Shown: positions 1 to 6,653, counted from the stretch's first letter. The stretch is 15,692 nucleotides of DNA from SG8-41 sp036397875 (GCA_036397875.1 DASWIC010000282.1:1-15692); one strand, 5' to 3'. The notes: generated from the sequence alone by a model not told the origin. Made by a program: numbers and translations.

Positions 1-24
1 CGCAACGCTGCATTTCGTCACTTC

Positions 25-96
25 CTATCGCGTCTCATCGAACAGCTCCCGACCTATCAACCAGCGGCGAAACTCGGACGTGCCCGCCTTTGACAT
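25..96 (-). pseudogene. Second copy of the 3' end of the isovaleryl-CoA dehydrogenase gene (fragment)
   Basis: Read on the minus strand, this stretch encodes the last residues of an acyl-CoA dehydrogenase, GTSEFRRWLIGRELFDETR, followed by a TAG stop at 25-27. The intact gene just upstream ends GTSEIRRWLIGRELFDETR, so one residue differs (Ile to Phe). Nucleotides 32-88 match 191-247 at 56 of 57 positions. The last three codons beyond the match are different (ACG CGA TAG against ACA CGC TGA) but keep the protein end. An ATG at 94-96 opens the frame after only two unrelated codons, so no catalytic part of an enzyme is present. I read it as a gene remnant or partial duplication; an assembly artefact or a 23-codon mini-ORF is possible. 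Confidence 0.6.
32..88. repeat. 57-bp direct repeat, distal copy (partner 191-247)
   Basis: Positions 32-88 and 191-247 are identical except for one base (A72 against T231), at an offset of 159 bp. The partner copy is the 3' coding end of the isovaleryl-CoA dehydrogenase gene. Similarity stops abruptly at both ends apart from scattered matches next to the stop codon. Confidence 0.9.
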
Positions 97-108
97 TTGG
101 TCTCGGCC

Positions 109-171
109 GCCGCTTCAAGCGGCTTAACATGCACAAGTCGCATGTTAGCCTCGCCCATATCGGGGCGGGCT
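109..171. other. Three consecutive inverted repeats between the two dehydrogenase tails
   Basis: Three hairpins lie end to end: GCCGC-TTCAA-GCGGC at 109-123; TAACATGC-(7 nt)-GCATGTTA at 125-147, a perfect 8-bp stem; and AGCC(T)CGCCC-ATATCG-GGGCGGGCT at 147-171, a 9-bp GC-rich stem with one bulged T. On the plus strand the last is followed by TCTCT, weakly terminator-like; no plus-strand gene leads into it. On the minus strand they lie just after the dehydrogenase stop and could stabilise or end that mRNA. No further gene is visible in 1-183. Confidence 0.5.
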
Positions 172-183
172 TCTCTGTGCGCG

Positions 184-1344
184 TCAGCGTGTCTCATCGA
201 ACAGCTCCCGACCTATCAACCAGCGGCGAATCTCGGACGTGCCCGCCCCGATCTCATAGAGCTTGGCATCGCGCAGCAGCCGGCCGGTGGGCGAGTCGTT
301 GATGTAGCCGGTGCCGCCCAGGCACTGAATCGCTTCCAGCGCCATCCAGGTTGCGCGCTCGGCGGCGAAAAGGATCGCGCCGGCCGCGTCCTTTGGCGTG
401 ACGTTGCCGGCATCGCAGGCGCGGCCGACCGCGTAGACGTACGCGCGGCAGGCGCTTGCCGTCACATACATGTCCGCGAGCTTGCCCTGCATCAGCTGGA
501 ACTCCCCGATCGGCTGGCCGAATTGCTTGCGCTGATGCAGGAACGGGAACACCGTGTCGAGACAGGCCTGCATGATGCCGAGCGGTCCCGCCGCCAGCAC
601 GGCGCGCTCGTAGTCGAGTCCGCTCATCAGGACCTCGGCGCCGGCGCCCCGGGTTCCCAGCACATTCTCTTCCGGAACTTCGCAATCCTCGAACACGAGC
701 TCGCAGGTGTTGGAGCCGCGCATGCCGAGCTTGTCGAGCTTCTGCGCGGTGGAGTAGCCCTTGCGGCCCTTTTCGATGATGAACGCCGTGATGCCGCGCG
801 TCCCGGCTTCGGGATCGGTCCGGGCGTAGACCACCAGCACGTCGGCATCGGGGCCGTTGGTGATCCACATCTTGGTGCCGTTGAGCACGTAGCGGCTGCC
901 CCGCTTCTCGGCGCGCAGCTTCATGCCCATCACGTCCGAGCCCGCGCCAGCTTCGCTCATCGCGAGCGCGCCGACGTGCTCGCCGGAAATCAATCGGGGC
1001 AAATGGCGCCGTTTCTGCCCGTCATTGCCGTTGCGGCGGATCTGGTTGACGCACAGGTTGGAGTGCGCGCCGTAGGAAAGCCCGACCGAAGCCGAGGCGC
1101 GGCTCACTTCCTCCATCGCGACGACGTGCGCGAGGTAGCCCATGTGCGTGCCGCCGTACTCTTCCTCGACCGTGATGCCCAGCAGCCCCAGCTTGCCCAG
1201 CTTGGGCCAGAGGTCGCGCGGAAACTCGTTGGTGCGATCGATCTCGGCCGCCCGCGGGGCGATCTCGCGCGCGGCGAAGCCGCGGACGGCCTCGCGCAGT
1301 ATGTCCAGGGTCTCACCCAGCTCGAAGCTCAGTTCCTGAACCAT
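184..1344 (-). CDS. liuA: Isovaleryl-CoA dehydrogenase (acyl-CoA dehydrogenase family)
   Basis: This 386-residue FAD flavoenzyme should oxidise isovaleryl-CoA to 3-methylcrotonyl-CoA in leucine catabolism, passing electrons to electron-transferring flavoprotein. It has the complete acyl-CoA dehydrogenase architecture: N-terminal helical domain, the LAMSEAGAGSD flavin-binding stretch near 127-137, WITNG at 160-164, and the C-terminal FAD-binding helical domain. The specificity marker is visible. The usual catalytic Glu in the YEIGAGTSEI segment is replaced by Ala367, while Glu246 in MSGLDYERAVLA occupies the alternative base position known for isovaleryl-CoA dehydrogenases. The ATG at 1344 is preceded by GAGG at suitable spacing. 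A liuR-type regulator lies 138 nt upstream with a palindromic operator between them. The methylcrotonyl-CoA carboxylase genes that usually follow are not in the window and may lie beyond position 1. Its 3' end is duplicated downstream. Confidence 0.9.
   Translation of the reverse strand: MVQELSFELGETLDILREAVRGFAAREIAPRAAEIDRTNEFPRDLWPKLGKLGLLGITVEEEYGGTHMGYLAHVVAMEEVSRASASVGLSYGAHSNLCVNQIRRNGNDGQKRRHLPRLISGEHVGALAMSEAGAGSDVMGMKLRAEKRGSRYVLNGTKMWITNGPDADVLVVYARTDPEAGTRGITAFIIEKGRKGYSTAQKLDKLGMRGSNTCELVFEDCEVPEENVLGTRGAGAEVLMSGLDYERAVLAAGPLGIMQACLDTVFPFLHQRKQFGQPIGEFQLMQGKLADMYVTASACRAYVYAVGRACDAGNVTPKDAAGAILFAAERATWMALEAIQCLGGTGYINDSPTGRLLRDAKLYEIGAGTSEIRRWLIGRELFDETR
191..247. repeat. 57-bp direct repeat, copy inside the 3' end of liuA
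   Basis: This is the copy within the intact dehydrogenase gene, encoding the conserved C-terminal GTSEIRRWLIGRELFDET segment on the minus strand. Its partner lies at 32-88 with one mismatch. Confidence 0.9.
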
Positions 1345-1452
1345 GGTGCGACCTCGATCCGATCCGGTCCCGATATGCGGGAACGGCTCCTCGATTGCCG
1401 GTGAGCCCGGCTCTTTTATGGCGCTTGATCCCTGGGCTCGTATCAGTCCGGG

Positions 1453-1482
1453 GAAATATCATAACGTTTACGTTAACGTAAA
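1453..1482 (-). promoter_or_regulatory. Probable LiuR operator and promoter of the dehydrogenase gene
   Basis: TTTACGTTAACGTAAA at 1467-1482 is a perfect 16-bp palindrome. The 19-bp stretch 1464-1482 matches 1958-1976 at 17 of 19 bases, a second site beside the regulator's own start. On the minus strand a -35-like TTTACG (1477-1482) and a -10-like TATTTC (1453-1458) sit 18 bp apart, with the palindrome across the -35 and spacer, the usual position for a MerR-family site; TATGAT at 1458-1463 is an alternative -10. It lies directly after the liuR stop codon and about 120 bp before the liuA start. The site pair is seen; LiuR binding is inferred from position and family. Confidence 0.65.
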
Positions 1483-1908
1483 TCATTGATCCACAGCCAA
1501 TGGACCATTGGCGCCTTTCAAGCCAGTCGGGGCCGACTCTCCCCGGAGCAACTGCCGGCATTGATTCGCGAAGAAGTCGATCTCGCTCAGCATGACTTCG
1601 ATGTCCTCCCGTTGCTGCTCGAGGCGGGCACGGCGCCGTTCCAGCTTGGCCAGGAATTCCTCGAGTTGCTTGTGCTCATCGCGGGAAACGTCGTACAGCT
1701 GGAACAGCTCGCGGATCTCGGCCAGCGAAAAGCCGAGGCGTTTCCCGCGGAGGGCGAGCTTCAGGCGGACGCGATCGCGGGCGCTGAAGATCCGCGTCGT
1801 GCCCTCGCGCTTCGGGCTGAGCAGGCCCTGGTCCTGGTAGAAGCGGATCGTGCGCGTGGTGACGTCGAAATCCCGGGCGAGCTCTGAGATCGTGTAGGTT
1901 GTGCTCAT
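1483..1908 (-). CDS. liuR: MerR-family transcriptional regulator, LiuR-like
   Basis: This small regulator (141 residues from the chosen start) has a MerR-type winged helix-turn-helix at the N-terminus: YTISELARDFDVTTRTIRFY followed by DQGLLSP and the wing. A long charged coiled-coil helix follows (about residues 75-115), then a short C-terminus. MerR proteins of this type next to isovaleryl-CoA dehydrogenase are known in Proteobacteria as LiuR, controlling leucine/isovalerate utilisation. The metal-binding cysteine pattern of metal-sensing MerR proteins is not evident; single cysteines only are seen. I chose the ATG at 1908 because MSTTYTISELA matches the usual family beginning; an in-frame ATG at 1923 and GTG at 1926 would add five or six residues. 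It is divergent from phaC and in line with the dehydrogenase. A palindrome over its own -35 region suggests autoregulation. The ligand is unknown from sequence. Confidence 0.8.
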   Translation of the reverse strand: MSTTYTISELARDFDVTTRTIRFYQDQGLLSPKREGTTRIFSARDRVRLKLALRGKRLGFSLAEIRELFQLYDVSRDEHKQLEEFLAKLERRRARLEQQREDIEVMLSEIDFFANQCRQLLRGESAPTGLKGANGPLAVDQ

Positions 1909-1947
1909 TGTGCTACGCAACATCACGATGTAAAATTGCTGGGGTTG

Positions 1948-1976
1948 AGAGTATCCTACGTTTACGTAAACGTCAA
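1948..1976 (-). promoter_or_regulatory. Second LiuR-type operator in the liuR/phaC divergent gap, with liuR promoter
   Basis: ACGTTTACGTAAACGT at 1958-1973 is a perfect 16-bp palindrome differing by one base from 1464-1479. Minus-strand TTGACG (1971-1976) and TACTCT (1948-1953) with a 17-bp spacer make a good sigma70-like promoter for liuR, and the palindrome covers the -35 and spacer. The phaC start codon is only 20 bp beyond the site, so occupancy could also affect phaC. I see no convincing plus-strand promoter in the gap. Confidence 0.7.
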
Positions 1977-1995
1977 CTATGGATTAAGGTAGCAG

Positions 1996-3801
1996 ATGGC
2001 CGAGCACAAAGCGCAACCTGAACAGCGGGCGTTCGACGCTACTAAGCTCGCCAGTGTCTACGCCGATATCGCCGGAAAGAGTTCCCGGCTCGTCACGCTG
2101 TTTCTGGAGCGCAGCAGGAACGGCACGCCGGGCGTGGCCGACGAGCTGGGCATCACCCAGGCTTTTTTCGAGGCGTGGGCGAAGCTCCTGGCAGACCCGC
2201 TCAAGCTTGCCGGGGCGCAACTGAAACTCTGGCAGGACTATGCGGCGCTGTGGCAGAGCTCGCTGCTGAAGCTGATGGGCCACGAAGCTACGCCGGTCGC
2301 AGAACCCCATCACACGGACCGCCGCTTCAAGCACGAGGACTGGGAGCAGAACTTTCTCTACGACTACATCAAGCAGTCCTATCTCATTGCCGCTCGGCAT
2401 CTGCACGGGACGCTCGGCCGGGTCGAGGGGCTCGAGGCGCAGACCGCGAAGAAAGTCGACTTCTACACGCGGCAATTCATCGACGCGCTGTCACCCAGCA
2501 ATTTCCTGCTCACCAATCCCGAAGTCCTGCGCGAAACGGTGGCGAGCGGTGGCCAGAACCTGGTGCGGGGACTGAACAACCTGCTGGAGGACGTGACGCG
2601 CGGCGGCGGCGACCAGGCCCGGCTGCGCATGACCGACGAGAAAGCGTTCCAGCTCGGCGTCAACATCGCCACTACGCCCGGCAAGGTCGTGTTTCAGAAC
2701 GAGCTCATGCAGCTGATCCAGTACTACCCGGCGGACGACAAAGTGTATCGGCGCCCGTTGCTCATCATCCCGCCTTGGATCAACAAGTACTACATCCTCG
2801 ATTTGCGCGACAAGAATTCGTTCGTGAAGTGGGCCGTCGGGCAGGGCCACACGGTGTTCGTGATCTCCTGGGTCAATCCCGACGGGAGGCTCGCCCACAA
2901 GCGATTCGAGGACTATCTGGTGGAGGGGACGCTCGCGGCGCTCGAGGCCGTCGGCGACGCCACGGGCGAGAAAGAGGTGAACGCCATCGGCTACTGCCTG
3001 GGCGGCACGCTGCTCGCCTGCACGCTGGGCTACCTCGCGGCGAAGCGGGACACGCGGATCGCGTCGGCGACGTTTTTCGCCTCGATGATCGACTTCGAGG
3101 AGGCGGGCGAGCTCGAGGTTTTCATCGACGAGAAGCAGGTGGCGGCGCTCGAGAAGCGCATGCGGGAGCGCGGCTATCTCGAGGGATCCGAGATGGCGAC
3201 GACCTTCAATATGCTGCGGGCGAACGACCTCATCTGGTCGTTTGTCGTGAACAATTATCTCCTCGGCCGCGATCCCTTCCCGTTCGATCTCCTCTACTGG
3301 AATTCGGATTCCACACGCATGCCGGCGACCATGCACAGCTACTATCTGCGCAACCTGTACATGAAGAACCGGCTCGCGCAGCCGGGCGGGATCGAATTGG
3401 ACGGCGTCGCCATCGATCTCAACCGGGTGCGCACCCCCCTCTATTTCGTCTCCACGCTGGAGGACCATATCGCGCCGTGGCGCTCCACTTATGCGGGCGC
3501 GAAGCTTTTCCCGGGTCCGGTGCGCTTCGTGCTCGGTGGCTCGGGGCACATCGCCGGCATCGTCAATCCGCCGGCGGCCGGCAAGTACTGCTACTGGACC
3601 CAACCCAAGCTCCCGGACGACCCCGAGAAGTGGCTGAAGGGCGCCTCGCAACACCCGGGCTCGTGGTGGACCGACTGGGCGGGCTGGATCGCGCAGCATG
3701 GCGGAAATAAGGTGCCTGCCCGGATCCCCGGCAAGGGCAGGCTGAAGGCAATCGAGGATGCGCCGGGCTCCTACGTTAAAATGCGCGTGGACAAGCACTG
3801 A
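1996..3801 (+). CDS. phaC: Class I poly(3-hydroxyalkanoate) synthase
   Basis: This 601-residue enzyme should polymerise (R)-3-hydroxyacyl-CoA into polyhydroxyalkanoate on the granule surface. The N-terminal helical region (1 to about 200) is followed by an alpha/beta-hydrolase catalytic domain. The lipase-like box is GYCLGG with nucleophile Cys334; the rest of the triad is Asp490 in TLEDHIAPW and His518 in GSGHIAG. Length and the absence of a neighbouring phaE or phaR support class I. The conserved ending with HPGSWWTDW is also present. AAGG at 1986-1989 precedes the ATG with six bases between. Neither phaA nor phaB adjoins it; it is followed after 34 bp by a Bug receptor, then by an SDR and an enoyl-CoA hydratase that could act on 3-hydroxyacyl-CoA intermediates. 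A LiuR-type site directly upstream suggests a link to branched-chain amino acid breakdown. Confidence 0.95.
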   Translation: MAEHKAQPEQRAFDATKLASVYADIAGKSSRLVTLFLERSRNGTPGVADELGITQAFFEAWAKLLADPLKLAGAQLKLWQDYAALWQSSLLKLMGHEATPVAEPHHTDRRFKHEDWEQNFLYDYIKQSYLIAARHLHGTLGRVEGLEAQTAKKVDFYTRQFIDALSPSNFLLTNPEVLRETVASGGQNLVRGLNNLLEDVTRGGGDQARLRMTDEKAFQLGVNIATTPGKVVFQNELMQLIQYYPADDKVYRRPLLIIPPWINKYYILDLRDKNSFVKWAVGQGHTVFVISWVNPDGRLAHKRFEDYLVEGTLAALEAVGDATGEKEVNAIGYCLGGTLLACTLGYLAAKRDTRIASATFFASMIDFEEAGELEVFIDEKQVAALEKRMRERGYLEGSEMATTFNMLRANDLIWSFVVNNYLLGRDPFPFDLLYWNSDSTRMPATMHSYYLRNLYMKNRLAQPGGIELDGVAIDLNRVRTPLYFVSTLEDHIAPWRSTYAGAKLFPGPVRFVLGGSGHIAGIVNPPAAGKYCYWTQPKLPDDPEKWLKGASQHPGSWWTDWAGWIAQHGGNKVPARIPGKGRLKAIEDAPGSYVKMRVDKH

Positions 3802-3835
3802 CCGGCGGTGCCCGCCGGGCTCTCGGGGAGGGGCA

Positions 3836-4804
3836 ATGAAACACGCTTATTTTCTGGTTGTTGCGGCGTTAGTAACCGCTCACTCCGCGAATCTGTCGGC
3901 ACAGAGCTACCCGGCCAAACCGGTGCGTATCGTCGTGCCGTTCGCACCGGGAGGAAATGTCGACCTGGTCGTGCGCGGGATCGCTCCGCGGCTCGCGGAA
4001 GGGCTCGGCCAGCAGGTCGTCGCGGACAACCGCCCCGGCTCGAGCGGCTTGTTGGGAACCCACATCGTCGCCAAGGCGGCACCCGACGGCTACACACTGC
4101 TCGCCATGGCGAATACTTTTGCGGTCGTCCCGTCGATCCTATCGAACCCCGGCTACGATCCGCTGAGAGACTTCGCGGGCGTGTCACAAACCTGCCTGGT
4201 GCCGCAGGTGCTGGTGGTGAATACCGCGCTCCCGGTACGCTCGGTAAAGGAACTCGTGGCGCTTGCCCGGTCGCGGCCCGGCGAGATGTCGTTCGCGTCG
4301 GCTGGTGTCGGCGGCACCGGGCACATGGCGGCCGAGCTCTTCAATCGCCATGTCGGTCTGAAAATGCTGCACGTGCCGTACAAGGGCAATGCCCAGGCGA
4401 TCGTCGACGTCATCAGCGGACAGGTCACGATGATGTTCGACCAGGTGAGCACTTCGGCGCCGCACATCAGGTCCGGCAAGCTGAAACCGCTCGCCGTCAC
4501 GAGCCTCAGGCGCTCGCCGCTGTTCCCCGATCTCCCCACCATCGACGAGTCCGGCATGCGCGGCTTCGAGGACATTACCTTCAACGGGCTGGTCGCGCCC
4601 GCGGGCACGCCACGTGAGGTCCTGGCGCGCCTGAACGCGGCCGTCGCGAAGGCGGTCGCGGCGCCCCAGCCGCGCCAGCGCTTCCTCGAGCTGGGCGTGG
4701 AGCTCACCGCCAGTGCGTCGCCGGAGGCGTTCATGGAGTACATCCGGGCCGAATTCGCGAAAAAGGCCAAGCTCGCGCGCGAAGCCGGCATCAAGATTGA
4801 ATAA
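3836..4804 (+). CDS. Bug/TctC-family periplasmic solute-binding protein
   Basis: This 322-residue extracytoplasmic receptor belongs to the tripartite tricarboxylate transporter (TctC/Bug) family, greatly expanded in Betaproteobacteria. It should bind a carboxylate or similar small ligand. A signal peptide (basic MKH, hydrophobic FLVVAALV, likely cleavage after SA at residue 22) precedes the mature QSYPAKPVRIVVPF. The family fingerprints are present: PFAPGG, the NRPGSSGLLG loop, PDGYTLL, and VPYKGNAQAIVDVISGQV in the second lobe. I chose the ATG at 3836 because GGGGAGGGG lies just ahead and the signal peptide starts there; an upstream in-frame start at 3758 would overlap phaC and put polar residues before the signal. 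The membrane partners TctA and TctB are not in the window, as is common for orphan Bug proteins. The ligand cannot be predicted. Confidence 0.9.
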   Translation: MKHAYFLVVAALVTAHSANLSAQSYPAKPVRIVVPFAPGGNVDLVVRGIAPRLAEGLGQQVVADNRPGSSGLLGTHIVAKAAPDGYTLLAMANTFAVVPSILSNPGYDPLRDFAGVSQTCLVPQVLVVNTALPVRSVKELVALARSRPGEMSFASAGVGGTGHMAAELFNRHVGLKMLHVPYKGNAQAIVDVISGQVTMMFDQVSTSAPHIRSGKLKPLAVTSLRRSPLFPDLPTIDESGMRGFEDITFNGLVAPAGTPREVLARLNAAVAKAVAAPQPRQRFLELGVELTASASPEAFMEYIRAEFAKKAKLAREAGIKIE

Positions 4805-4860
4805 CGCGTGACGGCGATCCCTGGCTCACGACCGGTGCGCCACGTCTTGTTCAGCGGGCC

Positions 4861-5628
4861 GTGCAAATAGCAGGCCATACCTTTCTCGTCACCGGCGGGG
4901 CATCGGGGCTCGGCGCGGCGACGGCGCGCAGGCTCGCAGCCGCGGGCGGTAACATCGTGGTCTGTGACATCGACGCGGAGCAGGGAACAAAGCTCGCCCT
5001 GGAGCTGGGGGCTCGCGGGAGCTTTGCTCACACGGACGTCACTGATGAGGCGCAGGTCGCAAGTGCCGTTGCCTCCGCGAGAGAGCAGTTCGGCGCCCTG
5101 CACGGCGCGGTGAGCTGCGCCGGCATCGCGCCGGGCGAGCGCGTGCTGGGTAAGGGCGGCCCGCATCGCCTCGACACGTTTCGCCGCGCGGTGGAGATCA
5201 ATCTCATCGGCACCTTCAATGTGCTGCGGCTCGCCGCGCAGGCGATGGAGCGCAACACGCCCGAAGCCGATGGCGAGCGCGGGATCATCGTCAATACTGC
5301 GTCGGTTGCCGCAACCGACGGGCAAATCGGGCAGGTCGCCTACAGCGCGTCCAAGGCCGGCGTGGCCGGGCTGACGTTGCCGGCGGCGCGCGAGCTGGCG
5401 CGCATAGGCGTCCGGGTGATGACCATCGCGCCCGGCATGTTCGAGACGCCGATGGTGGCGGCGTTCAGTCCCGAGCTGCAGCAGGCGCTGGCCGCCCAGA
5501 TTCCGTTTCCCGCGCGGCTCGGCAGGCCCGATGAATTCGCGGCACTGGTGGAGCACATCATTCTCAATCCGATGCTGAATGGGGAAGTGATCCGGCTCGA
5601 CGGTGCGCTGCGCATGGCTGCGAAATAG
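4861..5628 (+). CDS. Short-chain dehydrogenase, HSD10-like 3-hydroxyacyl-CoA dehydrogenase
   Basis: This 255-residue classical SDR has the cofactor motif TGGASGLG at 11-18, the NAG-type motif as CAG at 87-89, and the catalytic Ser148, Tyr161 and Lys165 (YSASK). Asp36 at the end of the second strand favours NAD(H) over NADP(H). The middle and C-terminal parts (GERGIIVNTASVAA, IGQVAYSASKAG, FETPM, LNGEVIRLDGALRM) resemble type II 3-hydroxyacyl-CoA dehydrogenase (HSD17B10), which oxidises short and 2-methyl-branched 3-hydroxyacyl-CoA in isoleucine and fatty acid breakdown. The frame opens with GTG at 4861, directly before the conserved N-terminus; no strong Shine-Dalgarno is visible. It lies 56 bp after the Bug gene and 61 bp before an enoyl-CoA hydratase, consistent with consecutive beta-oxidation steps. 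A role as PhaB-like reductase is less likely given the sequence type. Confidence 0.85.
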   Translation: MQIAGHTFLVTGGASGLGAATARRLAAAGGNIVVCDIDAEQGTKLALELGARGSFAHTDVTDEAQVASAVASAREQFGALHGAVSCAGIAPGERVLGKGGPHRLDTFRRAVEINLIGTFNVLRLAAQAMERNTPEADGERGIIVNTASVAATDGQIGQVAYSASKAGVAGLTLPAARELARIGVRVMTIAPGMFETPMVAAFSPELQQALAAQIPFPARLGRPDEFAALVEHIILNPMLNGEVIRLDGALRMAAK

Positions 5629-5656
5629 GAATGAACCGTCGAGACGCCATGGTTTC

Positions 5657-5672
5657 TCTCGGCGCCTCGGCG
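5657..5672. repeat. Short octamer repeat in the SDR-hydratase gap
   Basis: On the minus strand the intergenic DNA reads CGCCGAGG CGCCGAGA GAAA, two near-identical octamers followed by a purine run. This resembles short dispersed GAG-octamer repeats that I recall from other environmental bacterial genomes. Only two units are present and no function is evident. Confidence 0.4.
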
Positions 5673-5689
5673 GCTGAGTTGAGGCTTTG

Positions 5690-6475
5690 ATGCGTTTTCA
5701 CCATATCCTGCTGGAGCAGCCCGAGGCGGGGATCTACCTGCTGACGGTAAACCGCCCGAAGGCGTTGAATGCGCTGAACGCCGCGACGCTCGAGGAGATC
5801 GCCGCCGCGCTGTCGATGGTTGCGGCCGATGACGCCGCGCGCGTGCTGCTCGTGACCGGCGCCGGCGAGAAGGCGTTCGTCGCGGGCGCCGACATCGCCG
5901 AAATGCGGAATGCGACGATCGAGGAAGCGCGCGATTTTTCGGAGAAGGGCATGCGGGTGATGCACGCGCTGGAAGCGTTGCCCGTGCCGGTGATCGCGCT
6001 CGTCAACGGCTATGCCCTCGGCGGCGGCTGCGAGCTGGCGCTGGCCTGCGACTGGATCCTCGCCGCGGACCGCGCGGTCTTCGGCCAGCCCGAAGTGAAT
6101 CTCGGCATCCCGCCCGGCTTCGGGGGCACGCAGCGGCTGCCGCGCCGGATCGGGCCGGCGCGCGCGCTGGAGCTGCTGACGACGGCGCGCGAGGTGAGGG
6201 CGGTAGAAGCCGCCGCGATCGGGCTCGCCAATCAGGTTTGTCCCTCCTCCGATCTGAGGGCGAAAGGGCTCGAGACCGCGCGCACGATCGCCGCCAAGGG
6301 CCCGGTCGCAGTGCGACTCGCGAAGCAGGCGGTGCAGCGCGGGGCGAATCTCGATCTCTTCGCGGCGTGCGCGCTGGAAACGGACCTTTTTGCGCAGGCC
6401 TTCGGCACGCAGGACCAGAAGGAAGGGATGGGCGCATTCCTCGAAAAACGCCCCGCAAGATTCGATGGCCGCTGA
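5690..6475 (+). CDS. Enoyl-CoA hydratase (crotonase family)
   Basis: This 261-residue crotonase-fold protein should add water across the double bond of trans-2-enoyl-CoA to give (S)-3-hydroxyacyl-CoA. The oxyanion-hole segments are KAFVAGADIAEM (61-72) and GYALGGGCELALACD (107-121). Both catalytic glutamates are visible, Glu115 in GGGCELA and Glu135 in GQPEVNLGIPPG, with the 20-residue spacing of canonical enoyl-CoA hydratases. The C-terminus has the usual helical trimerisation segment and GMGAFLEKRPARF ending. I chose the ATG at 5690 because GAGG lies five bases before TTG-ATG; TTG at 5687 would add one residue. Its neighbour, the HSD10-like dehydrogenase, would oxidise its product. The substrate could be straight short-chain enoyl-CoA or tiglyl-CoA from isoleucine; sequence does not decide this. 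Confidence 0.92.
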   Translation: MRFHHILLEQPEAGIYLLTVNRPKALNALNAATLEEIAAALSMVAADDAARVLLVTGAGEKAFVAGADIAEMRNATIEEARDFSEKGMRVMHALEALPVPVIALVNGYALGGGCELALACDWILAADRAVFGQPEVNLGIPPGFGGTQRLPRRIGPARALELLTTAREVRAVEAAAIGLANQVCPSSDLRAKGLETARTIAAKGPVAVRLAKQAVQRGANLDLFAACALETDLFAQAFGTQDQKEGMGAFLEKRPARFDGR

Positions 6476-6500
6476 ATGCACCGGTCGATCCGCGTGCGTG

Positions 6501-6523
6501 GCCGGGTCCGGCAAGTGCCCGGC
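6501..6523. other. GC-rich hairpin after the enoyl-CoA hydratase gene
   Basis: GCCGGG (6501-6506) and CCCGGC (6518-6523) form a 6-bp stem with an 11-nt loop, 25 bp after the hydratase stop. It lacks a following T run, so it could be a weak or Rho-assisted terminator, or nothing. Confidence 0.3.
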
Positions 6524-6541
6524 GGCGAGGCTATCTCATTC

Positions 6542-6579
6542 AATTGCCGGCGAAATCGGCAATTTGCGGGTGCTATAAT
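6542..6579 (+). promoter_or_regulatory. Extended -10 promoter for aceE with upstream inverted repeat (putative operator)
   Basis: A consensus TATAAT lies at 6574-6579 with the extended element TGC directly before it (6571-6573). The place where a -35 would sit (about 6551-6556) holds no TTGACA-like box and is instead the loop of a perfect inverted repeat, AATTGCCG (6542-6549) and CGGCAATT (6557-6564). Transcription should begin near 6586, about 68 nt before the aceE ATG. The inverted repeat overlaps the polymerase footprint and is a candidate operator. Its AATT ends recall the GntR-family PdhR site of enteric bacteria, though the inner bases and spacing differ. Confidence 0.65.
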
Positions 6580-6653
6580 CCTCGGCCCGGCGCACGGCGG
6601 TGCGAGCGCCGGACCGCATCGCATGGGCTCCGGCTTTGGAAACGGTGGCCGCT

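Noticed and set aside
97..1404. A 435-codon plus-strand open frame opposite the dehydrogenase gene
   Set aside because: The minus strand encodes a full, motif-complete isovaleryl-CoA dehydrogenase; the plus translation is low-complexity and family-less.
2491..3798. A 435-codon minus-strand open frame opposite phaC
   Set aside because: It is the antisense shadow of a complete PHA synthase with an intact Cys-Asp-His triad.
3758..3835. N-terminal extension of the Bug receptor from the start at 3758
   Set aside because: It overlaps the phaC coding end and would place a polar segment before the signal peptide; ATG 3836 has a strong ribosome binding site.
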